46,056 nucleotides of DNA, from NCBI GenBank assembly GCA_900551945.1, contig URYE01000013.1:1-46056 (forward strand). Reading direction: 5' to 3'. This DNA comes from an uncultured Eubacterium sp. (lineage in GTDB: Bacteria > Bacillota > Clostridia > Lachnospirales > Lachnospiraceae). Positions 1 through 9,134 of the stretch are shown piece by piece. Positions within the stretch are counted from its first letter, which is position 1. Each line of letters begins with the position of its first letter. Below the pieces are notes generated by a model. That model was given only the letters and a program-made list of their open reading frames with translations, was not told where the DNA came from and ran no database searches. A program made the position numbers and the translations under genes.

Positions 1-19
1 AAAAAATATACAGTATGTG

Positions 20-70
20 AAAGTGACGCCATTCATCCCACGGTCTAAAGACCATGGGTTTTCTGGCTAA
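20..70. mobile_element. IS200/IS605-type terminal hairpin (edge remnant)
   Basis: A hairpin at 37-58 (CCCACGGTCT / AGACCATGGG, CTAAAG at the apex) is preceded by CCATTCATCC and followed by TTTTCTGGC. From memory, an ATTCATCC, GC-rich stem, TTTCTgGC layout is typical of the palindromic ends of IS200/IS605 (TnpA/TnpB) elements. No tnpA or tnpB lies in the window, so this is either the end of an element to the left or a remnant. Orientation cannot be decided. Confidence 0.4.
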
Positions 71-94
71 AAAAATATAAAATATAATACAAAA

Positions 95-125
95 TATGGC
101 AGACTTAATTTATAAGTCCACCATA
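95..125 (-). terminator. weak hairpin, possible second terminator
   Basis: TATGG pairs with CCATA and GACTTA with TAAGTC across a small internal loop. AT-rich runs follow on both sides. It lies beyond the stronger htrA hairpin when read on the minus strand. Function is uncertain. Confidence 0.3.
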
Positions 126-231
126 ATATTTTTATTTATGCAAACAACAAACAAAATCCTGTGCTTAAACAAATCCTTGTCAACTACTGCAACAACTTGA
201 AAACCACACAAAATATATTTCTCATAGTATC

Positions 232-269
232 AAGCAAGGGACTATCACTAATGCGACAGTCCCTTGCTT
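232..269 (-). terminator. htrA terminator; compact copy of the CTGTCGCA palindrome
   Basis: The arms AAGCAAGGGACT and AGTCCCTTGCTT flank ATCAC and GCGAC. The two mismatches in the inner part become G-U pairs only in the minus-strand RNA, the direction in which htrA is read. It starts 26 bases after the htrA stop. The core matches the dispersed palindromes at 13267, 14892, 16344 and 45809. Confidence 0.7.
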
Positions 270-294
270 AATATTATTAAATCATATCACCAAC

Positions 295-1851
295 TTATTC
301 ATTCTTTTTATCAAGAGTTACTTGTGTTGACTTTAACACATATTGATTACCTTCAAGGTGATAATATTCAATCGTAACTGTTTCGCCAGCCTTATAATAC
401 TGCATTGTAGACTGTAATCCTGCAAATGATGTTATTGACTGGTCATCAAAACTTACAATAATATCATAAGCACCAAGACCTGCTTTTTCTGCTGCTGAGC
501 CAGATACTACCTGACGAATAAGAATACCTTGTGGATAACCATACTGTGAAGCCATAGAACTTGTGATATCCATTGCTGAAATACCAAGATATGAAGCTTC
601 TGATGTATTAACCTTTGTTCTTGTTTCTCTGTTCATAAGTGAATCAATAAGTTCTCTTACATTAGATACTGGAATTGAATATGCCATACCTTCAACACCA
701 TCTTCTGATGTCTTAGCAAAGTTAATACCTATAACCTTACCAGAAGCATCAAGTAATGCACCACCACTATTACCAGAATTAATGGCTGCATCTGTCATAA
801 ATAATCCTGAGAATGTAATGTTATTAACTGTGATTGACTTATCAAGAGCACTGATAATACCTGTTGTTACTGACTGACCTTCACCAAGTGCATTACCAAT
901 AGCTACAACCTGCTGACCAACTTTTATATCATCAGAATCACCAAGCTCTGCAATCGCAATCTTACTTAAAGTATCTTCACTTATATCTGAAAGATTAACT
1001 GCTACAACTGCAATATCCTTATCAGACTTAGAACCCTTTACTGTTGCACTTACTGACTGATTATCAGCAAATACACACTGTAAATCATTAACATCTTCTA
1101 TAACATGATTATTTGTAAGAATAAGAAGTTCTGTATCATTCTTACCAACAATAATACCAGTACCACTTGTTGCAGCTTCTCTTGACTGTGTTCCACCAAA
1201 TATTCCATAATAAGAATTTGATGTTACTGTAGTCGTTCCGTTAAGTGCTACCATAGCTGGAAGTGCTGCTTCTGCAACTGATGATACGTCCATAGATACT
1301 CCAGCTATATCAACAGAATTATCTGAAACTACTGCTGATGATGGAACTGCTGTAGATACTGTTGATATTTCATAATTGCTCTTACTGCTGCCTATGCCTA
1401 ACACATTAACTCCTGCATAAAATGTTCCAAGCATTACTGCACCAGCTACAACTCCACATAAAAGAGAAGCACCAACACGTTTTACGTTTTTATTTTTAAA
1501 GAATTTCTTAAATCCTTCACCCGAATTGCCTTTCTTTTTCTTTGGCGGAATATTTCCTGTCATATTACCTTGTGCATTATAACCTTGATTATTATAACCA
1601 TATCCGTTATTAGCATTATTATTATTCATATTATTATAATAATTAGCATTGCCATTTTGTGCATTATCATACGAATTGTTATAGTTTTGCTGTGTATATC
1701 CTGTATTACTGCTCTGCTGTGATGTCTGATTATAAGGGATATTATTACCAGAATATCGGTATTGTGAACCACCATCTTGTTCATTATTTTGTGTCATATT
1801 ATTAGCTGAATTATATTCATTACCATTCAGATTATTTTCATCATTATACAT
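295..1851 (-). CDS. htrA: membrane-anchored HtrA/DegP-like serine protease
   Basis: This is an S1C trypsin-like protease with one C-terminal PDZ domain (518 aa), expected to act outside the membrane on misfolded or secreted proteins. The triad is visible: His249 in TNNHV, Asp279 in SDKDIA, Ser362 in GNSGGA. The PDZ domain covers roughly residues 420-515. One transmembrane segment lies near 128-152, after a lysine-rich stretch (103-125). The first ~100 residues are almost entirely Asn, Gln, Tyr, Gly and Ser and should be cytoplasmic. The ATG has a strong AGGAGG site. A terminator lies between this gene and pgcA upstream, so it is probably transcribed alone. The family call is secure; the substrate is unknown. 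Confidence 0.95.
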   Translation of the reverse strand: MYNDENNLNGNEYNSANNMTQNNEQDGGSQYRYSGNNIPYNQTSQQSSNTGYTQQNYNNSYDNAQNGNANYYNNMNNNNANNGYGYNNQGYNAQGNMTGNIPPKKKKGNSGEGFKKFFKNKNVKRVGASLLCGVVAGAVMLGTFYAGVNVLGIGSSKSNYEISTVSTAVPSSAVVSDNSVDIAGVSMDVSSVAEAALPAMVALNGTTTVTSNSYYGIFGGTQSREAATSGTGIIVGKNDTELLILTNNHVIEDVNDLQCVFADNQSVSATVKGSKSDKDIAVVAVNLSDISEDTLSKIAIAELGDSDDIKVGQQVVAIGNALGEGQSVTTGIISALDKSITVNNITFSGLFMTDAAINSGNSGGALLDASGKVIGINFAKTSEDGVEGMAYSIPVSNVRELIDSLMNRETRTKVNTSEASYLGISAMDITSSMASQYGYPQGILIRQVVSGSAAEKAGLGAYDIIVSFDDQSITSFAGLQSTMQYYKAGETVTIEYYHLEGNQYVLKSTQVTLDKKNE

Positions 1852-1921
1852 AATTTACTCCTCCTTACAAATACATTATAAACTATAAGAAATATGTTCT
1901 ATAAATTTCTCAAGTTATCGC

Positions 1922-1981
1922 AAAAAATAAAATGAACACATTTCGTTTATGCTTAGTAGTATACTTACGAAATGTGTTCAT
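1922..1981 (-). terminator. strong intrinsic terminator after pgcA
   Basis: A perfect 15-bp stem (1932-1946 with 1967-1981, ATGAACACATTTCGT and its complement) is followed on the minus strand by TTTTATTTTTT. It begins about 40 bases after the pgcA stop and separates the cda-HPr-pgcA run from htrA. Confidence 0.9.
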
Positions 1982-2023
1982 ATTGTGTTTATATTGTAAA
2001 GAAAGTTTGAAACGAATTATATA

Positions 2024-3751
2024 TTACTGTCCTATTACTTCCATAACAGCCTTTGTAAGCTTTTCAAGCTTATCTTGTGCATCTTCAAGGTTAGTTCCCT
2101 TAATTCCCATATAGAACTTAATCTTAGGTTCTGTTCCAGATGGTCTTGCACAGCACCATGCGTTATCTGTAAGGTCAAAGTAAAGAACATTAGATACTGG
2201 AAGTCCTGTTTCTGACTTAGCACCAGTCTTAATATCTGTACATTCCTGAGTCTTATAATCTCTAAATTCAATTACATCCCAGTCACCGAACTTCTTAGGT
2301 GGGTTATTACGAAGATTATCCATCATCTGAGCAATCTGAGCTGCACCTTCAGCACCCTTCATTGTGATTGCTTTCTGACCTTCTTTATAATATCCATACT
2401 TTTCAAAGATGTTAATCATCTGGTCCCAAAGAGTAATTCCCTTAGACTTATAGAAAGCTGCTGCTTCGCAAAGTGCCATAACAGCTACGATAGCATCTTT
2501 ATCTCTTGCATGTGTTCCAACAAGGCAACCATAGCTTTCTTCAAAACCAAATTCATATTCATATGTATGATTTTGTTCAAATAACTTAATCTGTTCACCA
2601 ATAAACTTAAATCCTGTAAGTACTTCGATAAGCTTAACATTGTATTCATTAGCAATAGCATCTGCCATATTAGTAGAAACTATTGTCTTTACAAATGCAC
2701 CATTGTCATGTAAAAGTCCTTTTTCTTTTCTCTGTGAAAGAATATATTCAGCAATAAGCATACCTGACATATTACCTGTAAATGACATATATTCGCCAGT
2801 CTTAGTATCCTTAGAATATACACCAAGTCTATCTGCGTCTGGGTCTGTTGCTAAAATAATATCTGCATCCTTTTCCTTAGCAAGCTTAAGTGCAAGTTCA
2901 AATGCCTTAGGGTCTTCTGGATTAGGATAATCAAGAGTTGTAAAGTCTGGGTCTGGCTTTTCCTGTTCTGGAACAACATATACATGCTTAAAGCCAAGTT
3001 CCTTTAAAATTCTTCTTACTGGAACATTACCAGTACCGTGGAATGGTGTGTAAACAATCTTAATATCATCAGCTACCTGCTTAATAATATCTCCGTTAAG
3101 GCTCATCTTCTTAAGAGCTGCGATATACTTATCGTCCATATCATATCCGATAACATTGTAAAGACCACAAGCTCTTGCTTCATCAATATCCATAGTCTTA
3201 ACTGTGTTATAATCTGTTACGGCCTTAACTTCACCAATAATTAATGTATCCTTTGGTGCTGTAATCTGTGCACCGTCTTCCCAATATACCTTATATCCAT
3301 TGTATTCTGGTGGATTATGGCTGGCTGTAATAACAATACCAGCTATACACTTAAGTTCTCTTAATGCAAAAGACAACTCTGGTGTTGGTCTAAGTGAAGG
3401 GAAAATATATGCCTTAATTCCATTGGCATTAAGGCAAAGAGCTGCTTCATCAGCAAATTCAGGTGACATTCTTCTTGAGTCATAAGCAATAGCTACTCCT
3501 CTATCTGCTCCATTTTCCTTAATAATAAAGTTTGCAAGACCTTGAGTTGCTTTTCTAACTGTATATATATTCATTCTATTAGTACCATTTCCGATAACCC
3601 CTCTTAAGCCACCAGTACCAAATTCAAGGTCCTTATAAAATCTGTCTTCGATTTCTGCTTCGTTACCAGCAATTGATTTTAATTCAGCTCTTGTTGCCTC
3701 ATCAAAATATTCATTGTCGCACCACTGCTTATATGTATCCATATATCCCAT
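2024..3751 (-). CDS. pgcA: phospho-sugar mutase (phosphoglucomutase/phosphomannomutase, PgcA type)
   Basis: An alpha-D-phosphohexomutase (575 aa) interconverting hexose 6- and 1-phosphates. The phosphoserine loop TASHNP is at 142-147 (Ser144), the metal loop DPDADR at 303-308, the sugar loop EESYG at 404-408, and the phosphate loop RPSGTEP near the C terminus. Length and the EESYG loop fit PgcA-type phosphoglucomutases rather than the ~450-aa GlmM usually found after cdaA-cdaR in Firmicutes. The ATG is preceded by AGAGG at good spacing. It follows HPr by about 85 bases and ends at a strong terminator. Glucose versus mannose preference cannot be read from sequence. Confidence 0.93.
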   Translation of the reverse strand: MGYMDTYKQWCDNEYFDEATRAELKSIAGNEAEIEDRFYKDLEFGTGGLRGVIGNGTNRMNIYTVRKATQGLANFIIKENGADRGVAIAYDSRRMSPEFADEAALCLNANGIKAYIFPSLRPTPELSFALRELKCIAGIVITASHNPPEYNGYKVYWEDGAQITAPKDTLIIGEVKAVTDYNTVKTMDIDEARACGLYNVIGYDMDDKYIAALKKMSLNGDIIKQVADDIKIVYTPFHGTGNVPVRRILKELGFKHVYVVPEQEKPDPDFTTLDYPNPEDPKAFELALKLAKEKDADIILATDPDADRLGVYSKDTKTGEYMSFTGNMSGMLIAEYILSQRKEKGLLHDNGAFVKTIVSTNMADAIANEYNVKLIEVLTGFKFIGEQIKLFEQNHTYEYEFGFEESYGCLVGTHARDKDAIVAVMALCEAAAFYKSKGITLWDQMINIFEKYGYYKEGQKAITMKGAEGAAQIAQMMDNLRNNPPKKFGDWDVIEFRDYKTQECTDIKTGAKSETGLPVSNVLYFDLTDNAWCCARPSGTEPKIKFYMGIKGTNLEDAQDKLEKLTKAVMEVIGQ

Positions 3752-3835
3752 CTGCTACTACCTCTTTTCCTCTATTTTTATTATAATCATTACGACTATA
3801 ACGTATGTTAATTATACTACAAGCTTTTGATTAAA

Positions 3836-4102
3836 TCAATCTTTTAATGCTTCTGTAAATGCTTCCACTACATCTGCTAAAGCTTCTTCTTCATCTGGAC
3901 CATCAGCAAATAGTTCTATTTCTTGACCACATTTAACACCTGATGCAAGAACTGATATAACACTTTTTGCATTAGCTTCTTTACCATCAGCATACTTAAA
4001 TATTATTTTTGATTGATACTTAACTGCTTTATCACACATAGCTCCTGCTGGACGAAGATGTATGCCTAAAGAACTACTCACTATAATTTTTTTACTAACC
4101 AT
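3836..4102 (-). CDS. ptsH: HPr family phosphocarrier protein
   Basis: A small (88 aa) phosphocarrier of the sugar phosphotransferase system. The active-site motif GIHLRP carries His15, the phosphorylation site used by enzyme I. A serine in AKSVIS (Ser47) sits where HPr kinase acts. Because His15 is present, this is a conventional HPr rather than a Crh-type paralogue. It lies 19 bases after cdaR and upstream of pgcA with no enzyme I nearby, so it is transcribed with the c-di-AMP genes. AAAGGA precedes the ATG. The link between PTS signalling and this operon is inference. Confidence 0.9.
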   Translation of the reverse strand: MVSKKIIVSSSLGIHLRPAGAMCDKAVKYQSKIIFKYADGKEANAKSVISVLASGVKCGQEIELFADGPDEEEALADVVEAFTEALKD

Positions 4103-4121
4103 CGCTAATTCCTTTCTTTAA

Positions 4122-5543
4122 TTAATTACTAACTGTTGTTGTAGTTTCTATAGTTTGTTGAACTGCTTGAGTGCTTTCTATCTGAGCAGATGTAGTTATC
4201 TGCTCAGTTGTTGTTGCTGTTGTTTCTTGTTCTTCAATGCTAACAGTTACCATATAACTTCCTGAAACACTTATTCCATCAGGTAAATTAAACTTTATAT
4301 CTAATTGATGCGTTCCACTCGAAAGTCCTGTAACATCTATATTAGCACCAAGTTGTGCAGCTGTAAGTGAATTAACTATATTAGAAGCACATAAAATATT
4401 AACACTTAATGGAGTCGTCATAACAATTGAAGCTGTTGTACCCTCACTTACTCCATTAATAACGATATCTGATGATGTCAGAGTTAATTGTAAAGTAATA
4501 TTATTTTGACCATCACTTGTAGTACTAGGAGTAGTAGTTGTATTATCTGTAGTCGAACTACTAGTAGTACTTTCATTGACAAACTTTTTATCAATTATTA
4601 CATTTACATTGACATAATTAGCAGAAGCCACTGTAATTCCGTCTGGCAAATAATCTGATAACCAAATCTTATATTCTTTATCAGCTTTGAGTCCGTCAAT
4701 ATTTAACACCGAAGCTGGAATTTCAATTTCATTTATTGAATTAACAGTTTTAACATTGCCATATATTGTTGCAACATTTTCTTCTGCTTCTATATCTCTT
4801 AATTCATAACCATCTGCAGGAGTTCCTGATGTTTGATAAATTATATCAACTGTCTTTGAATACCCCATATTCGCTTGAAATCTTACTTCTTGTTTTGATA
4901 ACTCTAACTGCGGGTCATCTATTACATTTCCATCGCTATCATATAATACAACAGTAGCCGTATCAGATATGTCAGACGTTGCATCACTTATATCATATAC
5001 GGCTTTAACCTGTGCTATCTTTTGAATTGCTGAAGAAGGACCAGTAACCTTTATTGATGATGGGGATATTGTATCATTAAATACAACATATCCAGAAGCA
5101 CCTGTTCCTACCATCTCTACTTTTACATCAAAGGACTGTGTAACTCTATTTTCAATGTTTAACTGTACTGCTGTCGTTTTAGGAGTAACTTCTACATTTT
5201 GTAAAAGCCTTCCATCTTTTTCAATACTTACATCTATATCAACATAATCTGCAAATGCTGATATATTACTTAAATCTGCTGTTGCTATAATATCACTTGC
5301 CTTAATATCAGCAATAATACTTTTTGGTCCACTTACATATACTGAAATCTTACTTCCATCAACTACTTCATAAGTATATCCTTTATCCGTTAGACTCTCA
5401 GTATTAATAAGTTGAACTGTAACATTACTTATAGTAACGCCTGTGTTTGGGTCATATATATTTACAATAATTCCCCACAACAAAATTGCACCTATTATTG
5501 ATAATATCTTAAGGCTGAAATTTTTAAATATCTTTTCCTTCAT
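4122..5543 (-). CDS. cdaR: YbbR-domain protein CdaR, regulator of CdaA
   Basis: One N-terminal membrane segment (about residues 8-28) is followed by several tandem YbbR repeats on the outside of the membrane. Each has the pattern of a short beta-rich unit ending in a VxVTGP- or VxVSGP-like stretch, for example at VYVSGPKS and IKVTGPSS. The C terminus is a Thr/Ser-rich low-complexity tail, and a second Thr/Ser linker lies near residues 325-345. In Bacillus and Listeria, CdaR binds and modulates the cyclase CdaA. Here its start overlaps the end of cdaA by 20 bases, which implies translational coupling. Length is 473 aa. Confidence 0.9.
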   Translation of the reverse strand: MKEKIFKNFSLKILSIIGAILLWGIIVNIYDPNTGVTISNVTVQLINTESLTDKGYTYEVVDGSKISVYVSGPKSIIADIKASDIIATADLSNISAFADYVDIDVSIEKDGRLLQNVEVTPKTTAVQLNIENRVTQSFDVKVEMVGTGASGYVVFNDTISPSSIKVTGPSSAIQKIAQVKAVYDISDATSDISDTATVVLYDSDGNVIDDPQLELSKQEVRFQANMGYSKTVDIIYQTSGTPADGYELRDIEAEENVATIYGNVKTVNSINEIEIPASVLNIDGLKADKEYKIWLSDYLPDGITVASANYVNVNVIIDKKFVNESTTSSSTTDNTTTTPSTTSDGQNNITLQLTLTSSDIVINGVSEGTTASIVMTTPLSVNILCASNIVNSLTAAQLGANIDVTGLSSGTHQLDIKFNLPDGISVSGSYMVTVSIEEQETTATTTEQITTSAQIESTQAVQQTIETTTTVSN

Positions 5544-6402
5544 TTTTCAACCTTCCTCTCCATAACTTAAAAGGCTTAACTTCTACTGTCTTTTTTCTTA
5601 AAAACTCAAGCTTATTACGCAGCGATTCTTTATCTATATTACGAAGAATTTCTCCGCCAACAGCAATTGATACTGCGCCTGTTTCTTCAGATACGATAAT
5701 TGTAAAACTATCTGTAACTTCACTTATACCAACTCCCGCCCTGTGTCTTGTTCCAAGCTCCTTACTAAGATTGATATTATCTGATAAAGGAAGATAACAG
5801 GTAGCAGCTACAACTCTATTTTCTCTTACAATAACTGCTCCATCATGCAATGGCGTATTGTGTTCAAATATATTAATAAGAAGCTGGTTAGTTACTATAC
5901 CATCAACTTCTATTCCTGTTCTTATATACTCCTCCAACATCATGTCTTGTTCAATAACTATAAGAGCACCTGTTCTTACTGCTGCCATAGCATATACAGC
6001 TTCAACTATTTCTTCTGCTGTTTTGGCACTAAAAAGTTCGCCCTTATCTTTATTATCTCCAAAACTAAACAATCCTAATACTATTCTTTTTCTACCGAGT
6101 TGCTCCAATGCTCTTCTAAGCTCTGGCTGAAAGATTATTACAAGTGCTATAATTCCAACACTTATCGTCTTACCTGCTATCCACAAAATAGTTCTTAAGT
6201 TAAGAATATAGGCTATAATTGTAAATACCATTACTACAATTATACCCTTAAGCAAAGACCACGCCTTTGTATCCTTAATCCATACAAGAATACTATATAA
6301 TACAAATGCAATAAATAAAATCTCAATAACATCTGTCCATTGTATTCGTGGAACATAGAACTTATTAAGATAATTCTGTATAAAGTTATTGATTGCCGTC
6401 AT
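5524..6402 (-). CDS. cdaA: diadenylate cyclase CdaA (c-di-AMP synthase)
   Basis: Makes c-di-AMP from two ATP at the membrane. Three hydrophobic segments occupy about residues 22-92, followed by a DAC (DisA_N) domain. The catalytic motifs DGA (187-189) and RHR (219-221, in GTRHRAG) are intact, so the enzyme should be active. At 292 aa it is of normal family length. The next gene, cdaR, overlaps its end. Upstream on the same strand are three genes of unknown function (6489-9113), close enough to be one transcript. c-di-AMP is known to control potassium, osmolyte and cell-wall homeostasis in Firmicutes. Confidence 0.96.
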   Translation of the reverse strand: MTAINNFIQNYLNKFYVPRIQWTDVIEILFIAFVLYSILVWIKDTKAWSLLKGIIVVMVFTIIAYILNLRTILWIAGKTISVGIIALVIIFQPELRRALEQLGRKRIVLGLFSFGDNKDKGELFSAKTAEEIVEAVYAMAAVRTGALIVIEQDMMLEEYIRTGIEVDGIVTNQLLINIFEHNTPLHDGAVIVRENRVVAATCYLPLSDNINLSKELGTRHRAGVGISEVTDSFTIIVSEETGAVSIAVGGEILRNIDKESLRNKLEFLRKKTVEVKPFKLWRGRLKNEGKDI

Positions 6403-6488
6403 CGGTCTTCACTTCCCTTCAAAATATACTTTATGCTTTAAACAAATATTTGCAAATTTTTTGATATTGGATACTTGATATTGTCAAA

Positions 6489-7502
6489 TTAATCTTCATC
6501 GTCAAAAGTATTTATATTGATATTTTTGTCATTTGATAGCTTAGCAACATCATTAATATCCATTGTCTTTTTCGTCTTTCTTGCATTAATCTGCTTAACC
6601 TTGACATCTTCATTTACAATATTAATCTTAGGTACTGCCTTAACATAATAGTAATATTCATCATCTTCATACTGTACAAATTCTGTTCGTTTATAATCAA
6701 CACTAAAAAACATTATCTGACAAAGGTATCCTACGCCTGCACCTAATATAATTCCAATAATCATAAGAACCATATTAAGCTTTGTGCTAAATGCAATCTG
6801 ACCGCCTATTAACACTAGAAGTTGTACTGCTGTACCTGCTACAATTGCATATGTCCAAGCATTGTCTATCTTCATTCTTCTGACAAAATATACTACTGCT
6901 ATTGTTACTACAAATGCAACAATTAAAAGTATCATTGCTTTGTTATTAATAAGACTTTCTACAATATACGAAATCTTTTGTACACTATCTGTTACAGATT
7001 GCTTTGTAATCGCCGCTTCATAAGCACTTGCTGTCTGTACAATATAATATATAATAACGCCAAAACTAACCGGAATTACTGACGATATACCAGAACACAA
7101 GCCAACTGCTACAGGTATCATATATGGCATTTTAATCCAACAAAAAATAGCTGTTATAAGAAGAAGACTTCCCTGCTTCGGTGTAAATCTAAAATACAAT
7201 AAATACATTATAAGTACTACCGCTAATACTATAAGAGAAAACTCTGCTGATATTGCATATAGATATAATAACATAAATACTGATAAAATAAATATTGTAA
7301 AACCACTAGGTACAAAAGCACACGCCACTGATAAAAGAATTGCAATTACAGGATTACTTAACTTTGACATATAACCTATGCTTGCATTCAATACCATAAA
7401 TGAAATAAATGCTAATATCAACTTAGCACTAGGTATAATATATACATCATACTTGTTAAAAAATCTCTTAATATTCTCCTTTAACTCCAACAAAAAAATC
7501 AT
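6489..7502 (-). CDS. polytopic membrane protein of unknown function upstream of cdaA
   Basis: Not assigned to a named family. The 337-aa product has a short basic N terminus (LKENIKRFFNKYD), then eight to ten hydrophobic segments over roughly residues 25-270. A hydrophilic, charged C-terminal tail of about 65 residues contains DDEYYYY and a run of Lys, Asn and Asp. No catalytic motif is visible. It has a good GGAGG ribosome site and ends 86 bases before cdaA, with the 133-aa membrane gene 14 bases upstream. Position suggests a role beside c-di-AMP or envelope regulation, but that is inference only. Confidence 0.75.
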   Translation of the reverse strand: MIFLLELKENIKRFFNKYDVYIIPSAKLILAFISFMVLNASIGYMSKLSNPVIAILLSVACAFVPSGFTIFILSVFMLLYLYAISAEFSLIVLAVVLIMYLLYFRFTPKQGSLLLITAIFCWIKMPYMIPVAVGLCSGISSVIPVSFGVIIYYIVQTASAYEAAITKQSVTDSVQKISYIVESLINNKAMILLIVAFVVTIAVVYFVRRMKIDNAWTYAIVAGTAVQLLVLIGGQIAFSTKLNMVLMIIGIILGAGVGYLCQIMFFSVDYKRTEFVQYEDDEYYYYVKAVPKINIVNEDVKVKQINARKTKKTMDINDVAKLSNDKNININTFDDED

Positions 7503-7516
7503 TCAAATCCTCCAAA

Positions 7517-7918
7517 TTAATTCTTTCTTTTATGGCCATTATAAAATCTTTCAAGCTTATTAAGTCTTGAAAAATATCTTTTAAGCCCTTTTCTTGAATT
7601 ATCGTATTGTCTGCTATATACAATTAATGCAATTACAGAAAACAAAATAAGCATTACAATGTAACATATAATAATCCCAGTTACTATTGCACTATAATCT
7701 AGATTATTAATGTCTGTTATAATTTTATCAATATTGTATAATACGCCCATAACAAGCATAATAATAAATGCTATCGTTGTTGTTATCAAAGTTCTTAATA
7801 CTCCAAATGCAATATAATCACTTTTAAAATATTTAGCAGTCTTTATCATCTTTCTGCCTTCATTTTTCTCATATATTGCCATTTTCGTCATCATTTTTAC
7901 TTTGTTTTCATTTAACAA
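7517..7918 (-). CDS. small membrane protein of unknown function, TTG start
   Basis: A 133-aa protein with two strong hydrophobic segments (about residues 38-62 and 77-100) and basic cytoplasmic ends, the last ~30 residues being Lys/Arg-rich (RKGLKRYFSRLNK). The TTG at 7918 is favoured as the start because GAGGTG lies seven bases before it. The later ATG codons at residues 9-10 have no ribosome site. It sits 14 bases before the 337-aa membrane gene, so the two are surely co-translated. No family recognised. Confidence 0.7.
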   Translation of the reverse strand: MLNENKVKMMTKMAIYEKNEGRKMIKTAKYFKSDYIAFGVLRTLITTTIAFIIMLVMGVLYNIDKIITDINNLDYSAIVTGIIICYIVMLILFSVIALIVYSRQYDNSRKGLKRYFSRLNKLERFYNGHKRKN

Positions 7919-7985
7919 ATATATTCACCTCATTCTTAAAGCCATTAATAAACTTCTCGTAACTTTTATTTTATCATACTTTAAC

Positions 7986-9113
7986 TTAATTGTATATTAC
8001 AATTTGAGAATGTCCACCATTTAATGCTGTTACAATTCTAACTCTTCTTCCGTCAACTGTAAATGTTCTATCAGAACTTGATGAAACATAATTATTCCAC
8101 ACTTGTGTACCACCTGTTGGAAGAAGTGTTGATAATGTACTTTGTATCATAGAGTCAAATGTTGCACTTCTTTGTTTTATGTATACAATAGTAACACTAG
8201 GTTGTGTTATTATTTCTCCGTAGTATGTACCATTTTCTTCGCATACATACACATTAGACATTCTTTGTGAAAAACCTAACCCTGGTAAATATCCAGCTAT
8301 TTCACCACTTGTAACACCACTGTGAGTTCCACTGTCACTTGAATTGTCATATCCAATTTGGTTGTCATTTGGCACATTTGCCGAATTATTTGATGAATTA
8401 TCTGTATTTGTATTATTATTTATATCACTACTATTGTCTATATTACTATTGTTATCATTTTGTGATATATCTTCCCCACTATTATTATTACCACTATTAG
8501 AATTATTATTACTAGAAGATACATTTTCACTATTTGTATCGCCTGTCTGAGCATTGCTATTATTTACATTAGCATTATTAGTTGTATTAGATGATGTGCT
8601 ATCTGTTGATGAAGTAACTGTGTATGTATCACCTGTATACAATGCAAGACCTCTATCTGAACCAGCTATGGCATTATCTATACCTTGAATAATTACGGAG
8701 TCTGACACTGTTCCAACTGTAGCTGTAAGTGCAGCCGTTCCTGTTGTTTTTACTGTAACAACACCATCATTATCTACACTTAATATATTTTCATTACTTG
8801 ATGACCAAACAAGAGCAAGCTCTGTATCTGGTGGTGTTACTATTGCTGAAACCTTAAATACAGTACCAATTACTACAGCACTGTCTTGTAGCTGTATCTC
8901 AACAGTTGTTGCTGCTTTAACTGGTTCTGTGTTAATTTCAACATCATTTTTAAGATTTTTCTGACTTACACTTACTGATGCAACATTACTTTGCTGTTCT
9001 TCTTTAGAATTTTTCAATGAAAACATTGCTAATCCCGCTATTAATCCAATTACTACAACGGCTGATATTATAACTGGAACTGGCTTTATTTTATATTTTT
9101 TATTGCCTGCCAT
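7986..9113 (-). CDS. membrane-anchored protein with Big_2 Ig-like domain and Asn/Ser linker
   Basis: A 375-aa exported protein. A lysine-rich N terminus leads into one membrane anchor (about residues 12-30). A bacterial Ig-like (Big_2) domain covers about 68-140, with the typical ALVWSSSNENILSV segment and a VTVKTTGTAALT strand. A long Asn/Ser/Thr/Asp linker (about 165-260) follows. The last ~110 residues form a folded domain with one Cys and no recognised motif. GGAGG precedes the ATG. It is first in the run that leads through two membrane genes to cdaA, with 67 bases to the next gene. Probably an envelope protein; exact role unknown. Confidence 0.75.
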   Translation of the reverse strand: MAGNKKYKIKPVPVIISAVVVIGLIAGLAMFSLKNSKEEQQSNVASVSVSQKNLKNDVEINTEPVKAATTVEIQLQDSAVVIGTVFKVSAIVTPPDTELALVWSSSNENILSVDNDGVVTVKTTGTAALTATVGTVSDSVIIQGIDNAIAGSDRGLALYTGDTYTVTSSTDSTSSNTTNNANVNNSNAQTGDTNSENVSSSNNNSNSGNNNSGEDISQNDNNSNIDNSSDINNNTNTDNSSNNSANVPNDNQIGYDNSSDSGTHSGVTSGEIAGYLPGLGFSQRMSNVYVCEENGTYYGEIITQPSVTIVYIKQRSATFDSMIQSTLSTLLPTGGTQVWNNYVSSSSDRTFTVDGRRVRIVTALNGGHSQIVIYN

Positions 9114-9134
9114 TACAATCCTCCAATTCTTAAT

